From: Serinicoccus hydrothermalis
GTDB taxonomy: Bacteria; Actinomycetota; Actinomycetes; Actinomycetales; Dermatophilaceae
Direction of reading: 5' to 3'
Assembly: GCF_001685415.1 (NCBI RefSeq)
Contig: NZ_CP014989.1
Span: 1,860,001-1,924,000, forward strand
Length of the DNA stretch: 64,000 nt
The position numbers were made by a program, and so were the translations under genes. Positions 52,612-61,377 of the stretch are shown piece by piece. The notes beneath the pieces are model-generated. The model was not told where the DNA came from and did no database searches. It saw only the letters and a program-made list of their open reading frames with translations. Each line of letters begins with the position of its first letter. Position 1 is the first letter of the stretch.

Positions 52612-53669
52612 ACCTGCTCCAGGGAGTCGACGACCTGCTGCGCCGAGACCGTGCCGACGACCCGGCCCTCGGAGACGACCACCCCGCGACGGGAGGGTGC
52701 GGAGAGCGCCGCGTCGAGGAAGACCCGGGCGCTGTCGCCGACCTCGGCGAGCGCGCCCATACGGTGCAGCTCGTCCCGCTCGACCGGCCCGCCGGAGGTA
52801 TGCCGGTCCACCCAGCCGAGCGGCTCACCCCCCTCGCCGACGGCGAGCACCCAGCCCCGGCCCTCGGGGACGTCCTCACCGAGCGAGACCGTCTGCTCCG
52901 GGGAGGGCTCGAGGTGGGTGCCGGTGAACCCGAGCTTGCGGTAGCCGCGGTCCTTGCCGACGAAGCTGGCGACGAAGTCGTCGGCCGGCTCCCGCAGCAG
53001 CTCCCCCGGGCTCGCGAGCTGGGCGAGCTTGCCGCCCTGGCGCAGGACCGCGACGTGGTCACCCAGGACGATGGCCTCGTCGATGTCGTGGGTGACGAGG
53101 ACGACGGTGATCCCGAGCTCGCGCTGCAGCCGCTTGACCTCCGCCTGCAGGTCCATCCGCACGAGCGGGTCGACCGCGCTGAAGGGCTCGTCCATGAGGA
53201 CGACCTCGGGGTCGCTGGCCAGCGCCCGGGCGACGCCGACGCGCTGCTGCTGGCCGCCGGACAGCTGCGCCGGGTAGCGCTCGGCCTGGTTGGCGGTGAG
53301 CCCGACCTTCTCGATCGCCTCCATCGCCGCCGACCTGGCCCGTCCCGCGTCCCAGCCGATGAGCTTGGGGACGGTCATGACGTTCTTGAGCACCGTGCGG
53401 TGCGGGAACAGCCCGGCGTGCTGGATGACGTAGCCGATCGACCGGCGCAGCTGGGCCGGCTTGCGGTCCGCGACGTCCTGGTCGTTGATGAGGATCCGAC
53501 CCTCGGTCGGCTCCACCATCCGGTTGATCATGCGCAGGCTGGTGGTCTTGCCGCAGCCGGACGGGCCGACGAAGACCGTGATCCCGCCCTTGGGGACCTC
53601 CAGGGTCAGGTCGTCGACCGCCGTCACGCCGTCGGCATACCTCTTGGTCACGCCCTCGAAGCGGATCAT
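52608..53669 (-). CDS. opuCA: Osmoprotectant ABC ATPase with CBS region
   Basis: A 353-aa ATPase: Walker A GPSGCGKTT near residue 36, Q-loop VIQHAGLF, signature LSGGQQQRV, Walker B VVLMDEP, and H-loop VTHD. The C-terminal 90 residues form a CBS-like region (ARVFLDAALSAPSRRGVVVSEGRVVGTVS). In OpuA-type transporters CBS domains sense ionic strength. The ATG at 53669 has a TAGGGT box 7 nt upstream, suggesting a leaderless first gene of the operon ATPase-permease-permease-binding protein. Confidence 0.93.
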   Translation of the reverse strand: MIRFEGVTKRYADGVTAVDDLTLEVPKGGITVFVGPSGCGKTTSLRMINRMVEPTEGRILINDQDVADRKPAQLRRSIGYVIQHAGLFPHRTVLKNVMTVPKLIGWDAGRARSAAMEAIEKVGLTANQAERYPAQLSGGQQQRVGVARALASDPEVVLMDEPFSAVDPLVRMDLQAEVKRLQRELGITVVLVTHDIDEAIVLGDHVAVLRQGGKLAQLASPGELLREPADDFVASFVGKDRGYRKLGFTGTHLEPSPEQTVSLGEDVPEGRGWVLAVGEGGEPLGWVDRHTSGGPVERDELHRMGALAEVGDSARVFLDAALSAPSRRGVVVSEGRVVGTVSAQQVVDSLEQV

Positions 53670-53676
53670 TCGTCCG

Positions 53677-53682
53677 ACCCTA
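53677..53682 (-). promoter_or_regulatory. Candidate -10 box (TAGGGT) of the osmoprotectant operon
   Basis: TAGGGT on the minus strand ends 7 nt before the ATPase ATG, matching the leaderless pattern. Confidence 0.5.
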
Positions 53683-53774
53683 CGGGCTGGCACCGACAGG
53701 GGCACCTTCAAGGGCCCGCTGGAGGCAGGTCTGTGAACGGCGAGCGACCCGAGCACGCCACCACCTCCTGCACC

Positions 53775-53840
53775 GGCCGGCGTGCACACCCACCACGTTC
53801 CTGCGGGTATGCCGCCCTCAGGCCCCGATCTGCACGCCGG
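53775..53840. repeat. 66-bp imperfect direct repeat, copy A
   Basis: Shared blocks with copy B at identical offsets: GGCGTGCACA (53779), CCTGCGGGTATGCCGCC (53800) and GCACGCCGG (53832). The outer blocks are inverted relative to each other, so each copy can also fold as a long hairpin. Copy A runs into the last codons of the AbiEi/DUF559-type gene. Confidence 0.65.
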
Positions 53841-54735
53841 CCCGCACGGCGCGGGGCGGGTGCCCCACCGGCCGGCCCTCGTCGCGCGCCTCCCGCCACG
53901 AGCGCAGCGCCCAGAGCACCCGCTCGGGCCGGAGCATGACGTCCTCCCAGGAGAAACGGAGCACGGTCCAGCCGTGGACGCCGAGGTCGGTGTAGCGCTG
54001 CAGGTCCTTGCGGAAGCCCCGGCGGTGCGCGTGGTGGGTGAAGCTCTCGGCCTCGATCACCAGCCGCCTGCCCTCGTCGGCGAGGTCGACCTGCGCGAAG
54101 AGGCTCGGCCCGGTGATCTGGACCTGGGGCTCGACGTCCAGGCCCGCGAGGAGCGCGAGCGCCCGGAGACACGACTCGAAGGGGTTCGCCGCCGTGGCCC
54201 GGGCACGCAGCGCCACCTCCCGCGCCTGCCGGCAGCCGGGCCCGCGCAGCGCCGCGGCCGCCTCGCGCAGGTCCTGCGGGCTCACGTCGGTGCGCCGCAG
54301 GGCCGAGTCGGCGACCGCCAGCGCCTCGGGCAGGCTGAGGTCACGCGCGCAGTCCACGACGGTCCGGATCAGCCCCGTGGTGCCGGCCCGCAGCTCGGCG
54401 GGCTCGACCGGGCGCCACCGCACCGCCGCCCGTGCCTGCTGCCCGGGGTCGAGACGTCGGTTGCGGCGCACGACCACCTCCGGCAGCTCCGGAGCCGTCC
54501 CCACCTGGAGGCCGTGGTGCAGCGCGGCGCTGCGGTGCGACAGCGCCGCGGTGAGCGAGACGGCCACGTCCAGCTGGTCGGACAGTGCGGCGAGCCGGTA
54601 GTGGCCACGGCGGGTCCGGACCACGGTGCCGTCGTGCAGGGCCCGCGCCAGGGCGCGGCGCGGGACCCCGAGGGCGCGCAGCTCACCGGCGGTCGCCCTC
54701 CCGCCGGTGCGCCGCAACGCCTCCTCGACCCCCAT
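53818..54735 (-). CDS. AbiEi-like winged-helix / DUF559 (Vsr-like) endonuclease-type protein
   Basis: A 305-aa protein. The N-terminal part is a winged-helix antitoxin-like domain (EEALRRTGGRATAGELRALGVPRRALARALHDG, then RTRRGHYRLA), as in AbiEi-type antitoxins. The C-terminal part is a Vsr/DUF559 nuclease-like fold (ANPFESCLRALALLAGL, FAQVDLADEGRRLVIEAES, FRKDLQRYTDLGVHGWTVLRFSWEDV), with Asp and Glu at positions expected for the PD-(D/E)XK core. Actinobacterial genomes carry many such genes of unknown role. No AbiEii toxin is adjacent. Direct repeats flank it on both sides. Confidence 0.82.
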   Translation of the reverse strand: MGVEEALRRTGGRATAGELRALGVPRRALARALHDGTVVRTRRGHYRLAALSDQLDVAVSLTAALSHRSAALHHGLQVGTAPELPEVVVRRNRRLDPGQQARAAVRWRPVEPAELRAGTTGLIRTVVDCARDLSLPEALAVADSALRRTDVSPQDLREAAAALRGPGCRQAREVALRARATAANPFESCLRALALLAGLDVEPQVQITGPSLFAQVDLADEGRRLVIEAESFTHHAHRRGFRKDLQRYTDLGVHGWTVLRFSWEDVMLRPERVLWALRSWREARDEGRPVGHPPRAVRAGVQIGA

Positions 54736-54806
54736 GCGCCCAGCCTGCACGCTGCGGCGAGGCTCCGGGAGACTTGTCCACAGGCATACCCGGGGGTCGG
54801 CGTGCC

Positions 54807-54872
54807 GACCGGCGTGCACATCGGGGTCGCTCCTGCGGGTATGCCGCCGCCGCCGGCCGTCGTGCACGCCGG
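54807..54872. repeat. 66-bp imperfect direct repeat, copy B
   Basis: The same three blocks as copy A at offsets 0, 21 and 53 (54811, 54832, 54864). It lies in the 196-nt gap upstream of the AbiEi/DUF559-type gene. The intervening bases differ. Confidence 0.65.
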
Positions 54873-54931
54873 TCGGTACGCGTGGGCTCAGGAGGGAGTG
54901 GCCCGAGCGGGAAGGGCCTGGGAGAGAGGCG

Positions 54932-55912
54932 CTAGGCCATGGCCTTGCGGACGGCGTCGCGGTAGGACGTCGCGCCGCCCGGCGGTCGCCCGACCATCTC
55001 GGCGAGGTCGTCCTCCCCGCAGACCACCTCGTGCACGAGCGAGCCGACCAGCGGCTTGGCGACGCCGGTGTCCACCGGGGTGACCAGCCCGACCCACTGA
55101 CTGGCCAGCCACGGCGTGAGCACCGGCACGGTCACGACGAGGCGGTGGGAGAGCCCGGTCTCCTGCGCGAAGCCCTGCATCATCGCCTTGTAGGTGAGGA
55201 CGTCCGGGCCACCGATGTCGAAGGTGCGGTTGACGTCGGGGGGCAGGTCGCCGGCGGCCACGAGGTAGTGCAGCACGTCGTCGATGCCGATGGGCTGGAT
55301 CCGGTTCTTCAGCCACTTGGGGGCGACCATGACGGGCAGCCGCTTGGTGAGGTGGCGCAGCATCTCGAAGCTGGCCGACCCGGACCCGATGACGGTGGCC
55401 GCCTGGAGCACGGCGGTCGGGACGCCGCAGGCCATGAGGATCTCGCCCACCTCCACGCGGGAGGCCAGGTGCTTGGAGAGGTCCTCGTGGGGGATGTCGG
55501 GGTGAAGGCCGGAGAGGTAGACGATCCGGCCCACGCCCGCCTCGCGCGCGGCGCGCCCGAACTCGCGGGCGAGCCGGCGGTCCCGCATGACGAAGTCACC
55601 CGTGCCGTCCATCGAGTGGATGAAGTAGTAGGCGAGGTCCACCCCGTCCAGCGCCTGCTGCAGGTCGGAGCGCTCGCTGGCGTCGCCCTCGGTCACCTCG
55701 ACCCGGTCCGCCCACTCCTGCGGCAGCTTGTCGGCGGAGCGGGTGAGCACGCGGACGGTATGCCCCTGCTCCAGCAGGAGGGGCACCATGAGACCACCGA
55801 TGTAGCCGGTGGCCCCGGTCACCAGGGCGCGTCCACGCGCCCGGCCGGCGTCACGGGTGTCAGGGGTGCCGCGGTCGTCGTCGGTGCCGGGGTTGTCGGA
55901 GGGTTCTGTCAT
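54932..55912 (-). CDS. NmrA-like NAD(P)-binding SDR protein
   Basis: A 326-aa atypical short-chain dehydrogenase. The Rossmann loop is VTGATGYIGG near residues 31-40. YYFIHSMDG and RIVYLSGL follow. The C-terminal half (DIGGPDVLTYKAMMQGFA) is typical of actinobacterial NmrA/YwnB-like proteins annotated as NAD(P)H-binding. The catalytic Tyr-x-x-x-Lys is not evident, so it may sense redox state or act on an unusual substrate. It starts 3 nt after the CPBP gene. Confidence 0.85.
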   Translation of the reverse strand: MTEPSDNPGTDDDRGTPDTRDAGRARGRALVTGATGYIGGLMVPLLLEQGHTVRVLTRSADKLPQEWADRVEVTEGDASERSDLQQALDGVDLAYYFIHSMDGTGDFVMRDRRLAREFGRAAREAGVGRIVYLSGLHPDIPHEDLSKHLASRVEVGEILMACGVPTAVLQAATVIGSGSASFEMLRHLTKRLPVMVAPKWLKNRIQPIGIDDVLHYLVAAGDLPPDVNRTFDIGGPDVLTYKAMMQGFAQETGLSHRLVVTVPVLTPWLASQWVGLVTPVDTGVAKPLVGSLVHEVVCGEDDLAEMVGRPPGGATSYRDAVRKAMA

Positions 55913-55915
55913 CGT

Positions 55916-56635
55916 TCAGCTCACGATCTGGAGGAGGGGAGGAAGGAGGAGGAGCATCCCGGCGGACCAGGTGATGTGCGTGATGGCGGGGCCGAGGATG
56001 CCCCCGGTGACCCGCCGCTGCAGGCCGCAGACGAGGCCGAGCAGGACGGCGGCGAGGACGAGGAGCGGCACCCCGGAGCCGACGGTGACGACGGCGTAGA
56101 GCGCCGTCGTCGCGAGGACGGTCCAGCGCTGCGGGATCGCGGCGTAGAGCGCGCCGCGGAAGAAGATCTCCTCGGCGATGCCGTTCATCACGGTGATGAC
56201 GAGGACGATCGGGACCGAGGAGAAGCGGACGTGGTCGAGCAGCTCGTTCACCGGTCCCGCGAGCCACGGGATCTGGCCCACGAGCAGCCCACCGGCGAGG
56301 AAGACGACGAGCAGCAGCACGCCGAGCGCGAGCGACTGGACGACCGGGCGCGCATACGCCCCGGCCCGGGTATGCCCGCGGCCCAGGTAGAGCCGTCCGG
56401 AGAGGAAGGCACCGCCCACCCAGATGGCGGCCAGCGCCGTGGTCCAGGCGTAGAAGCGGGGATCACCGGGCGGGAGCCGCAGCGACCACCACAGCACCAC
56501 CCCGCCGACGACCAGCGTGGCGGCGGACGCCAGGCGCCGCCGACGCAGCACGGCCGCGGCGTCTCGGTGGTCCCGGGGCACCGGGGTGACCAGCGCGGCG
56601 CGCAGGAAGGCACGCAGCTCGGACAGCGGGTTCAT
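55916..56635 (-). CDS. CPBP-family intramembrane metalloprotease-like protein
   Basis: A 239-aa membrane protein with about seven helices and the CPBP motif AEEIFFRG near residue 160. The later conserved histidine is in AITHITWS. CPBP proteins are relatives of eukaryotic Rce1; many have no known substrate. It is followed at 3 nt by the NmrA-like gene. The ATG at 56635 is the first in-frame methionine before the conserved region. Confidence 0.87.
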   Translation of the reverse strand: MNPLSELRAFLRAALVTPVPRDHRDAAAVLRRRRLASAATLVVGGVVLWWSLRLPPGDPRFYAWTTALAAIWVGGAFLSGRLYLGRGHTRAGAYARPVVQSLALGVLLLVVFLAGGLLVGQIPWLAGPVNELLDHVRFSSVPIVLVITVMNGIAEEIFFRGALYAAIPQRWTVLATTALYAVVTVGSGVPLLVLAAVLLGLVCGLQRRVTGGILGPAITHITWSAGMLLLLPPLLQIVS

Positions 56636-56673
56636 CCCCGCCACTGTGCGCCCTCCCGCTCCGTCGCGCCTCC

Positions 56674-57918
56674 TCAACCGGCGGCGACCGGACCGCGCGG
56701 CGGGCGGTTGAGCACGATCTGGCCGACATCGATGGCCCCGGCGGAGAAGCCGGCCTGGCAGTAGGCGAGGTAGAACTCCCAGATCCGCCGGAAGCGGTCG
56801 TCGAAGCCCAGGTCCTCGATGGTGGGCCAGGACTCGAGGAAGGCCGTGCGCCACCGGCGCAGGGTCTCGGCGTAGTGCTGGCCGAAGGCGTGCACCGAGC
56901 GGACCCGCAGGTCGGTGTGCGCCGTGCAGGTGCGCTCGATGGCGTCCACGCTCGGCAGCGCGCCGCCGGGGAAGATGTACTTCTGGATCCAGCCGTAGGT
57001 GTTGCGCGTGGACAGGTGGCGGTCGTGCGGCAGCGTGATCGCCTGGACCACGGCGGTCCCTCCCGGTGCCAGCCGGTCGTCGATCGTGCCGAAGTAGGTG
57101 GGCCAGAACTCCTCGCCCACGGCCTCGACCATCTCGATCGACACGACGGCGTCGAAGTCACCCTCCACCTCGCGGTAGTCCTGCAGCCGCACCTCGACCC
57201 GCTCGGCGACGCCCGCCTCGGCCAGCCGCTTCTCCGCGAGCTGCGCCTGCTCCCGGGACAGGGTGATCGTCACCACCTCCGCGCCGCGCTGGGCCGCACG
57301 GATGGCGAGCGTGCCCCACCCGGTGCCGATCTCGAGCACCCGGGTGCCCTCGCCGACGCCCGCCCGATCCAGGGCCGCGTCGGTCTTGCGCAGCTGGGCG
57401 TCCTCGAGGGTCTGCTCCTCCCACGGCCGGTTCTCGTCGAAGAGCGCGCAGGAGTAGGAGAGGGAGTCGTCGAGGAAGGCGGCGAACATCTCGTTGGACA
57501 GGTCGTAGTGCGCCTCGATGTTGGCCCGCGAGCCGGACAGGGTGTTGCGCGTCGAGCGGGGCAGCGCCTGGTCGGCGAGGCGGCGCAGCTTGCGCAGCGG
57601 GCTCGGCATCCCGTCGGACAGCCGGTCGGCGAAGGGGCGCAGCACCGCGGCCAGGTCCTGGCCGGGGGCCGGGCTCCAGTCACCCTCGGTGTAGCCCTCG
57701 CCCACGGCGACCTTGTGCCAGGCCCCGAGCCGGGCGTAGAAGCTCTCCGGGTCGTGCATGACGATCGCCGGGCGGTCGGGCCCGGGCGTCGGGGTATGCG
57801 CGTCCAGCACCTCGACGTCGACGCGGCGCAGGACGGTGTCCATGACGCGGCGGGCGGCGGCCGCGCGGGCGCGGCCCAGGGCGTCGGTGCGGACGGGGAT
57901 CGGTGCCGGACCGTTCAT
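56674..57918 (-). CDS. cfa: Cyclopropane-fatty-acid-synthase-family methyltransferase
   Basis: A 414-aa SAM-dependent lipid methyltransferase. The N-terminal lipid-binding part is followed by HYDLSNEMFAAFLDDSLSYSCALF near 150-175 and the SAM loop VLEIGTGWGTLAIRAA near 205. FSAGAIDVGQIVLNRP lies near the end. It modifies unsaturated phospholipid chains. The gene order FAD protein-DUF1365-Cfa near SigK/RskA matches the M. tuberculosis Rv0449c-Rv0447c (ufaA1) arrangement. The ATG at 57918 overlaps the DUF1365 stop by 4 nt. Confidence 0.92.
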   Translation of the reverse strand: MNGPAPIPVRTDALGRARAAAARRVMDTVLRRVDVEVLDAHTPTPGPDRPAIVMHDPESFYARLGAWHKVAVGEGYTEGDWSPAPGQDLAAVLRPFADRLSDGMPSPLRKLRRLADQALPRSTRNTLSGSRANIEAHYDLSNEMFAAFLDDSLSYSCALFDENRPWEEQTLEDAQLRKTDAALDRAGVGEGTRVLEIGTGWGTLAIRAAQRGAEVVTITLSREQAQLAEKRLAEAGVAERVEVRLQDYREVEGDFDAVVSIEMVEAVGEEFWPTYFGTIDDRLAPGGTAVVQAITLPHDRHLSTRNTYGWIQKYIFPGGALPSVDAIERTCTAHTDLRVRSVHAFGQHYAETLRRWRTAFLESWPTIEDLGFDDRFRRIWEFYLAYCQAGFSAGAIDVGQIVLNRPPRGPVAAG

Positions 57919-58691
57919 CGCACGGCCTCCTTCGGGTGGGTGGGTCGGTCCTGGATCGGGAGCTTGCGCCACAGGCGGATGCCGTGCAGGCGGACGAGCA
58001 GGGTCACGAGCTGGGGCATGAGCGCGTGCCGCAGGGAGACCCGCCGCAGCGCGCGGGCGGTGGCCGGCTCCGGCACGCCGTCGGTGACGGCGGTGAGCAC
58101 GCGCCCGCCGTCCCGGTCCAGGCCCACCCCGACGGAGACCCGGCCTGGCGTGAGGCGCAGGGAGACGGCATACCGCCCGCGGGTGTCGTTGAACGGCGAG
58201 ACGTAGAACTCCTTGTCCATCGACCCCCGCCCGGTCCCATCCACGTCGAGCAGGTAGGCGTGCCGCTCGCCGTAGGTGTTGTGCACCTCGAAGACGACGG
58301 CGCGCAGCCGGTCCGAGGCGTCGAGGCACCAGAAGACGGTGAGCGGGTCGAAGACGTAGCCGAGCACCCGGGCGTTGGCCAGCATGAGCACCCGGTCGGA
58401 GGGTTGGAGCACGACCCCCCGGTGCGCCAGGAAGCGCTCCAGGTCGCCGCGGATGCCGTCGCCCAGGCGTCCCTCGTCGAGGTGGTCGGCCGCGTCGAAG
58501 CTGCTGAACCAGCGCAGCGGCCGCGGGTGCTGCGGCAGGTCGTCGATGTCGACGAGCCACTGGTAGGCGCGGTAGCGGAAGGAGTGGCGCACCGGACGGT
58601 GCCGGGTGTGGGCGACCGTCCCCACGACGAGCGAGGGCACCGGCGGCGGTTCCAGGGCGGCGCCGGTCGTGTCGGGGTCGGGCCTGCTCAT
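57915..58691 (-). CDS. DUF1365 protein
   Basis: A 258-aa protein with the DUF1365 hallmarks: HTRHRPVRHSFRYRAYQWLVD, LGYVFDPLTVFWC and MDKEFYVSPFND. It is an obligate neighbour of an FAD oxidoreductase and Cfa in many bacteria and is thought to take part in modifying membrane fatty acids; its reaction is unknown to me. It is coupled on both sides by 4-nt overlaps. Confidence 0.92.
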   Translation of the reverse strand: MSRPDPDTTGAALEPPPVPSLVVGTVAHTRHRPVRHSFRYRAYQWLVDIDDLPQHPRPLRWFSSFDAADHLDEGRLGDGIRGDLERFLAHRGVVLQPSDRVLMLANARVLGYVFDPLTVFWCLDASDRLRAVVFEVHNTYGERHAYLLDVDGTGRGSMDKEFYVSPFNDTRGRYAVSLRLTPGRVSVGVGLDRDGGRVLTAVTDGVPEPATARALRRVSLRHALMPQLVTLLVRLHGIRLWRKLPIQDRPTHPKEAVR

Positions 58692-60016
58692 GCCGCCCCG
58701 TCGAGCACGCGCCCGGAGGCGAGCCGCTCCACCGCCTGGAGCCCGGACCGCGCGCCGTCCTCGTGGAAGCCCCAGCCCAGGTGCGCGCCGGCGAAGGCCA
58801 GGCGGGGGCCGCCCGCCTCGCGCAGCCGTGCGGCCGCCTCGATCGCCTCGTGGCTGAAGATCGGGTGGGTGTACTCCCGCTCGGCCAGGACCTGGCCGGG
58901 GTCGACCCGGCCCACGTGGTTGAGGGTGACGACGTAGTCGGTGCCGTCGACGGCCTCGGCCGGAAGCCGGTGCAGGTTGTTCATCCAGTAGCTCACCAGC
59001 ACGCGGTCGTCGCGCGCCCCGCACCCGGTGAGCCGGTAGTTCCAGGAGGCGCGGGCCCGGCGGGCGGTCGGCAGGACCGTGTCGTCGGTATGCAGCACGG
59101 TCGGGTTGGTCGAGTAGCGGATGGCCCCGAGGTCCTCCCGCTCGGCGTCGGTGGCGTCTCCCAGCAGCCGCAGCGCGACGTCGGCGTGCGTGGCGAGCAC
59201 GACCTGGTCGACCGCCTCCACGCCCGGCCGCGCGCCGCCGACGGTGACGTCGACGCCGTCGGCGTGCCGCCGGACGTCGGTCACCGGTGCGCCGGTGCGC
59301 ACCTGCGCCCCGGCGGCGGCCAGGGCGTCGCGGATCCGCTGCACGTAGACCCGGCTCCCGCCCACGACCGTGCGCCAGGTCGGCGAGCCGCCGATCGTCA
59401 GCAGCCCGTGGTGGTCGAGGAACTCGAAGAGGTGGTGCGCCGGGTAGGCCGCGGCGTCGTCGTGCCCCGAGGACCACACGCAGGAGATGAGCGGGATGGC
59501 GTAGTGCTGGACGAAGTAGGGGTCGAAGGACTCACGCTCGAGGAACCCGCCCCAGGTGATCGGCTCCGCCTCGCCGCGCCGCGCCGAGGCGAGCTCGGCG
59601 ACGGCGGCGCGGTGGAAGCGCGGCACCTCGCGCAGCAGCCGCCGGTAGCGCCGGTCCAGGACCCGGGTGGGCTGGGCCAGCAGCCCGGACACACCCTTGG
59701 CCCCCGCGAAGGAGAGGCCGCACTCGTCGCAGGTGATCGACATCGACATCTCGGTCTCCTGCGTCGGGACGTCGAGCTCGGCGAAGATCTTCCGCAGCAC
59801 CGGGTAGGTCCGGTCGTTGTGGACGATGAAGCCGGAGTCGATGCTCAGCTCGTCCCCGCCCGCGGTCCGCACGTCGTGGGTGTCGGCATGGCCGCCGAGG
59901 CGCTCGTCGGCCTCCAGCAGCAGCACCCGGTGGGTGCGCCACAGGTGGTATGCCGCGCTCAGGCCGGCGATGCCGGCACCGATGACGGCGGCGGTGGGAC
60001 GCGGGTCGTGGTTCAT
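58688..60016 (-). CDS. FAD-dependent amine-oxidase-like protein (Rv0449c-like)
   Basis: A 442-aa flavoprotein. The dinucleotide loop is VIGAGIAGLSAAYHL near residue 12, and LLEADERLGGHADTH and IDSGFIVHN follow. Near the end FAGAHLGWGFHEDGARSG gives the second FAD contact. It is the first gene of the FAD-DUF1365-Cfa operon and probably supplies an oxidised lipid intermediate (inference). A SigK-type promoter lies 48 nt before its ATG. Confidence 0.92.
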   Translation of the reverse strand: MNHDPRPTAAVIGAGIAGLSAAYHLWRTHRVLLLEADERLGGHADTHDVRTAGGDELSIDSGFIVHNDRTYPVLRKIFAELDVPTQETEMSMSITCDECGLSFAGAKGVSGLLAQPTRVLDRRYRRLLREVPRFHRAAVAELASARRGEAEPITWGGFLERESFDPYFVQHYAIPLISCVWSSGHDDAAAYPAHHLFEFLDHHGLLTIGGSPTWRTVVGGSRVYVQRIRDALAAAGAQVRTGAPVTDVRRHADGVDVTVGGARPGVEAVDQVVLATHADVALRLLGDATDAEREDLGAIRYSTNPTVLHTDDTVLPTARRARASWNYRLTGCGARDDRVLVSYWMNNLHRLPAEAVDGTDYVVTLNHVGRVDPGQVLAEREYTHPIFSHEAIEAAARLREAGGPRLAFAGAHLGWGFHEDGARSGLQAVERLASGRVLDGAA

Positions 60017-60063
60017 GTTCCCTCTCGTGCGACGGGGCCTCGATGACAGATGTACCAGAGAAC

Positions 60064-60091
60064 ATTCGTGTGATGACCCACGTGCGGATTG
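60064..60091 (-). promoter_or_regulatory. SigK-like promoter of the FAD-DUF1365-Cfa operon
   Basis: On the minus strand CAATCC, a 16-nt spacer and ACGAAT match five of six bases at each element of the mycobacterial SigK consensus (CCATCC and CCGAAT, recalled from memory). The spacing and the distance to the FAD gene start are right. Confidence 0.6.
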
Positions 60092-60145
60092 CCTGTGTGT
60101 CCAGGACGCGCCCGTCGCCCGCGGGACGAGGCGGGCCGGACGACC

Positions 60146-60940
60146 CTACCGGGCCGGGGCGGGGACCCTGCGGCGAGCGACGGCGTGCACGCCGAGACCG
60201 GCGACGGCCACGGCCACGATGGCGGCGGCCACCCCGACGACGTCGGACCGCGGCTCGCCGGTGAGGCGACCGGCGGAGACCCAGGCGGTGCCCCAGACCA
60301 CGGCCGCGGCCAGCCCGAGCTGGAAGGGCCGCTGGTCGGTGCGGGACAGCAGCCAGGCGGCGATGGCCGTCACGACGGCCAGCACCGCCACCGTGATCCA
60401 GGTGGACAGCGTGCTGTCCGAGTCCACCCCGAGCCCCACTAGCCAGGACGCGATGTTGGCGCAGGTGGCCACGCAGACCCAGCCGAGGTAGAGGCCGAAG
60501 GTCGCCGAGACCCAGACGTCGGCGCCCCACCCCTGCCGGGGCAGGCCGCTGGTGCTGCGCAGCACCAGGCCGAGGGAGAGCACGATGCTGAGGATGACGA
60601 CCACCGAGAGCCACACCCAGCCGGCGAAGACCACGAGCAGCCACAGCCCGTTGAGGGCGATGGCCGCGGCGGCGGGCATCCGGGTGGCCCGGGCCCAGCG
60701 CGACTCCGCCACCTGCGGGAGCCACTGCCAGACGACATACCCCGCGAGGCCGACGTAGACGACCGACCAGATCGAGAAGGCCGGGCCCTTGGGCGCGATG
60801 AGCGTGGCGCTGTCCGAGAAGAGCCCGCCGCCCTGCGACGCGACACCGCCACCGGCGATCGCGCCGGTGCCGAGGAGCGTCCCGACGACCCAGAGGACGG
60901 CGGCGACGCTGACGAGGACCTGCTGGGCCCGGGTCGTCAT
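60146..60940 (-). CDS. TspO/MBR-like tryptophan-rich membrane protein
   Basis: A 264-aa membrane protein with about seven helices and the TspO-like block PKGPAFSIWSVVYVGLAGYVVWQWLP, plus further Trp-rich helices (NGLWLLVVFAGWVWLS). TspO proteins bind porphyrins and respond to light or oxygen stress. The length is greater than classical five-helix TspO, as in actinobacterial relatives. It is coupled to the DUF2177 gene by a 4-nt overlap. Confidence 0.85.
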   Translation of the reverse strand: MTTRAQQVLVSVAAVLWVVGTLLGTGAIAGGGVASQGGGLFSDSATLIAPKGPAFSIWSVVYVGLAGYVVWQWLPQVAESRWARATRMPAAAAIALNGLWLLVVFAGWVWLSVVVILSIVLSLGLVLRSTSGLPRQGWGADVWVSATFGLYLGWVCVATCANIASWLVGLGVDSDSTLSTWITVAVLAVVTAIAAWLLSRTDQRPFQLGLAAAVVWGTAWVSAGRLTGEPRSDVVGVAAAIVAVAVAGLGVHAVARRRVPAPAR

Positions 60941-61377
60941 CGACGTCCCCGGCGGCGGACCACCGCGGTCGCGACGGCCGCGGCCGCGGCGCTGGCCAGG
61001 CTGCCCCAGGCGAGGTCGAGCGGCACGACGTCGGCCGGGAAGCCGTCGATGACGGCCAGGCTGGTCAGGTCGTAGGCGGCATAGGCGACCAGCCCGAGCG
61101 CGGCGCCCTGGCCGGCCGCGCGCCCGATGCTGCCGGCGGCCACCGCGGGCGCGGTGGCGAAGTGGGTCAGGCCCACGGTGTAGATCCCGTAGAAGGCCGC
61201 CGCCGCCGGGACGTTGACCGGGTCGGCCATGAGCGAGCCGAAGCTGGAGGCGTACTTGTCCTTGGCGAGCACGCCCAGCCACAGCGCGTCGAGGGCGCCG
61301 AAAGCCACCCCCGTGGCGGCCAGCGACGCCAGCCACCGACCCGCGCCGAGGCGGGAGGGAGGACCGGCGTCGCTCAC
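60937..61377 (-). CDS. DUF2177 membrane protein
   Basis: A 146-aa protein with four helices and typical DUF2177 segments (ALDALWLGVLAKDKY, AYAAYDLTSLAVIDGFP). DUF2177 genes often sit near Cfa/DUF1365/SigK-type loci; function is unknown. The GTG start at 61377 overlaps the upstream oxidoreductase stop by 4 nt. Confidence 0.88.
   Translation of the reverse strand: MSDAGPPSRLGAGRWLASLAATGVAFGALDALWLGVLAKDKYASSFGSLMADPVNVPAAAAFYGIYTVGLTHFATAPAVAAGSIGRAAGQGAALGLVAYAAYDLTSLAVIDGFPADVVPLDLAWGSLASAAAAAVATAVVRRRGRR

Noticed and set aside
53818-54735. Complete AbiE toxin-antitoxin pair
   Set aside because: Only the antitoxin-like winged helix fused to a nuclease-like domain is present; no AbiEii nucleotidyltransferase gene is adjacent.
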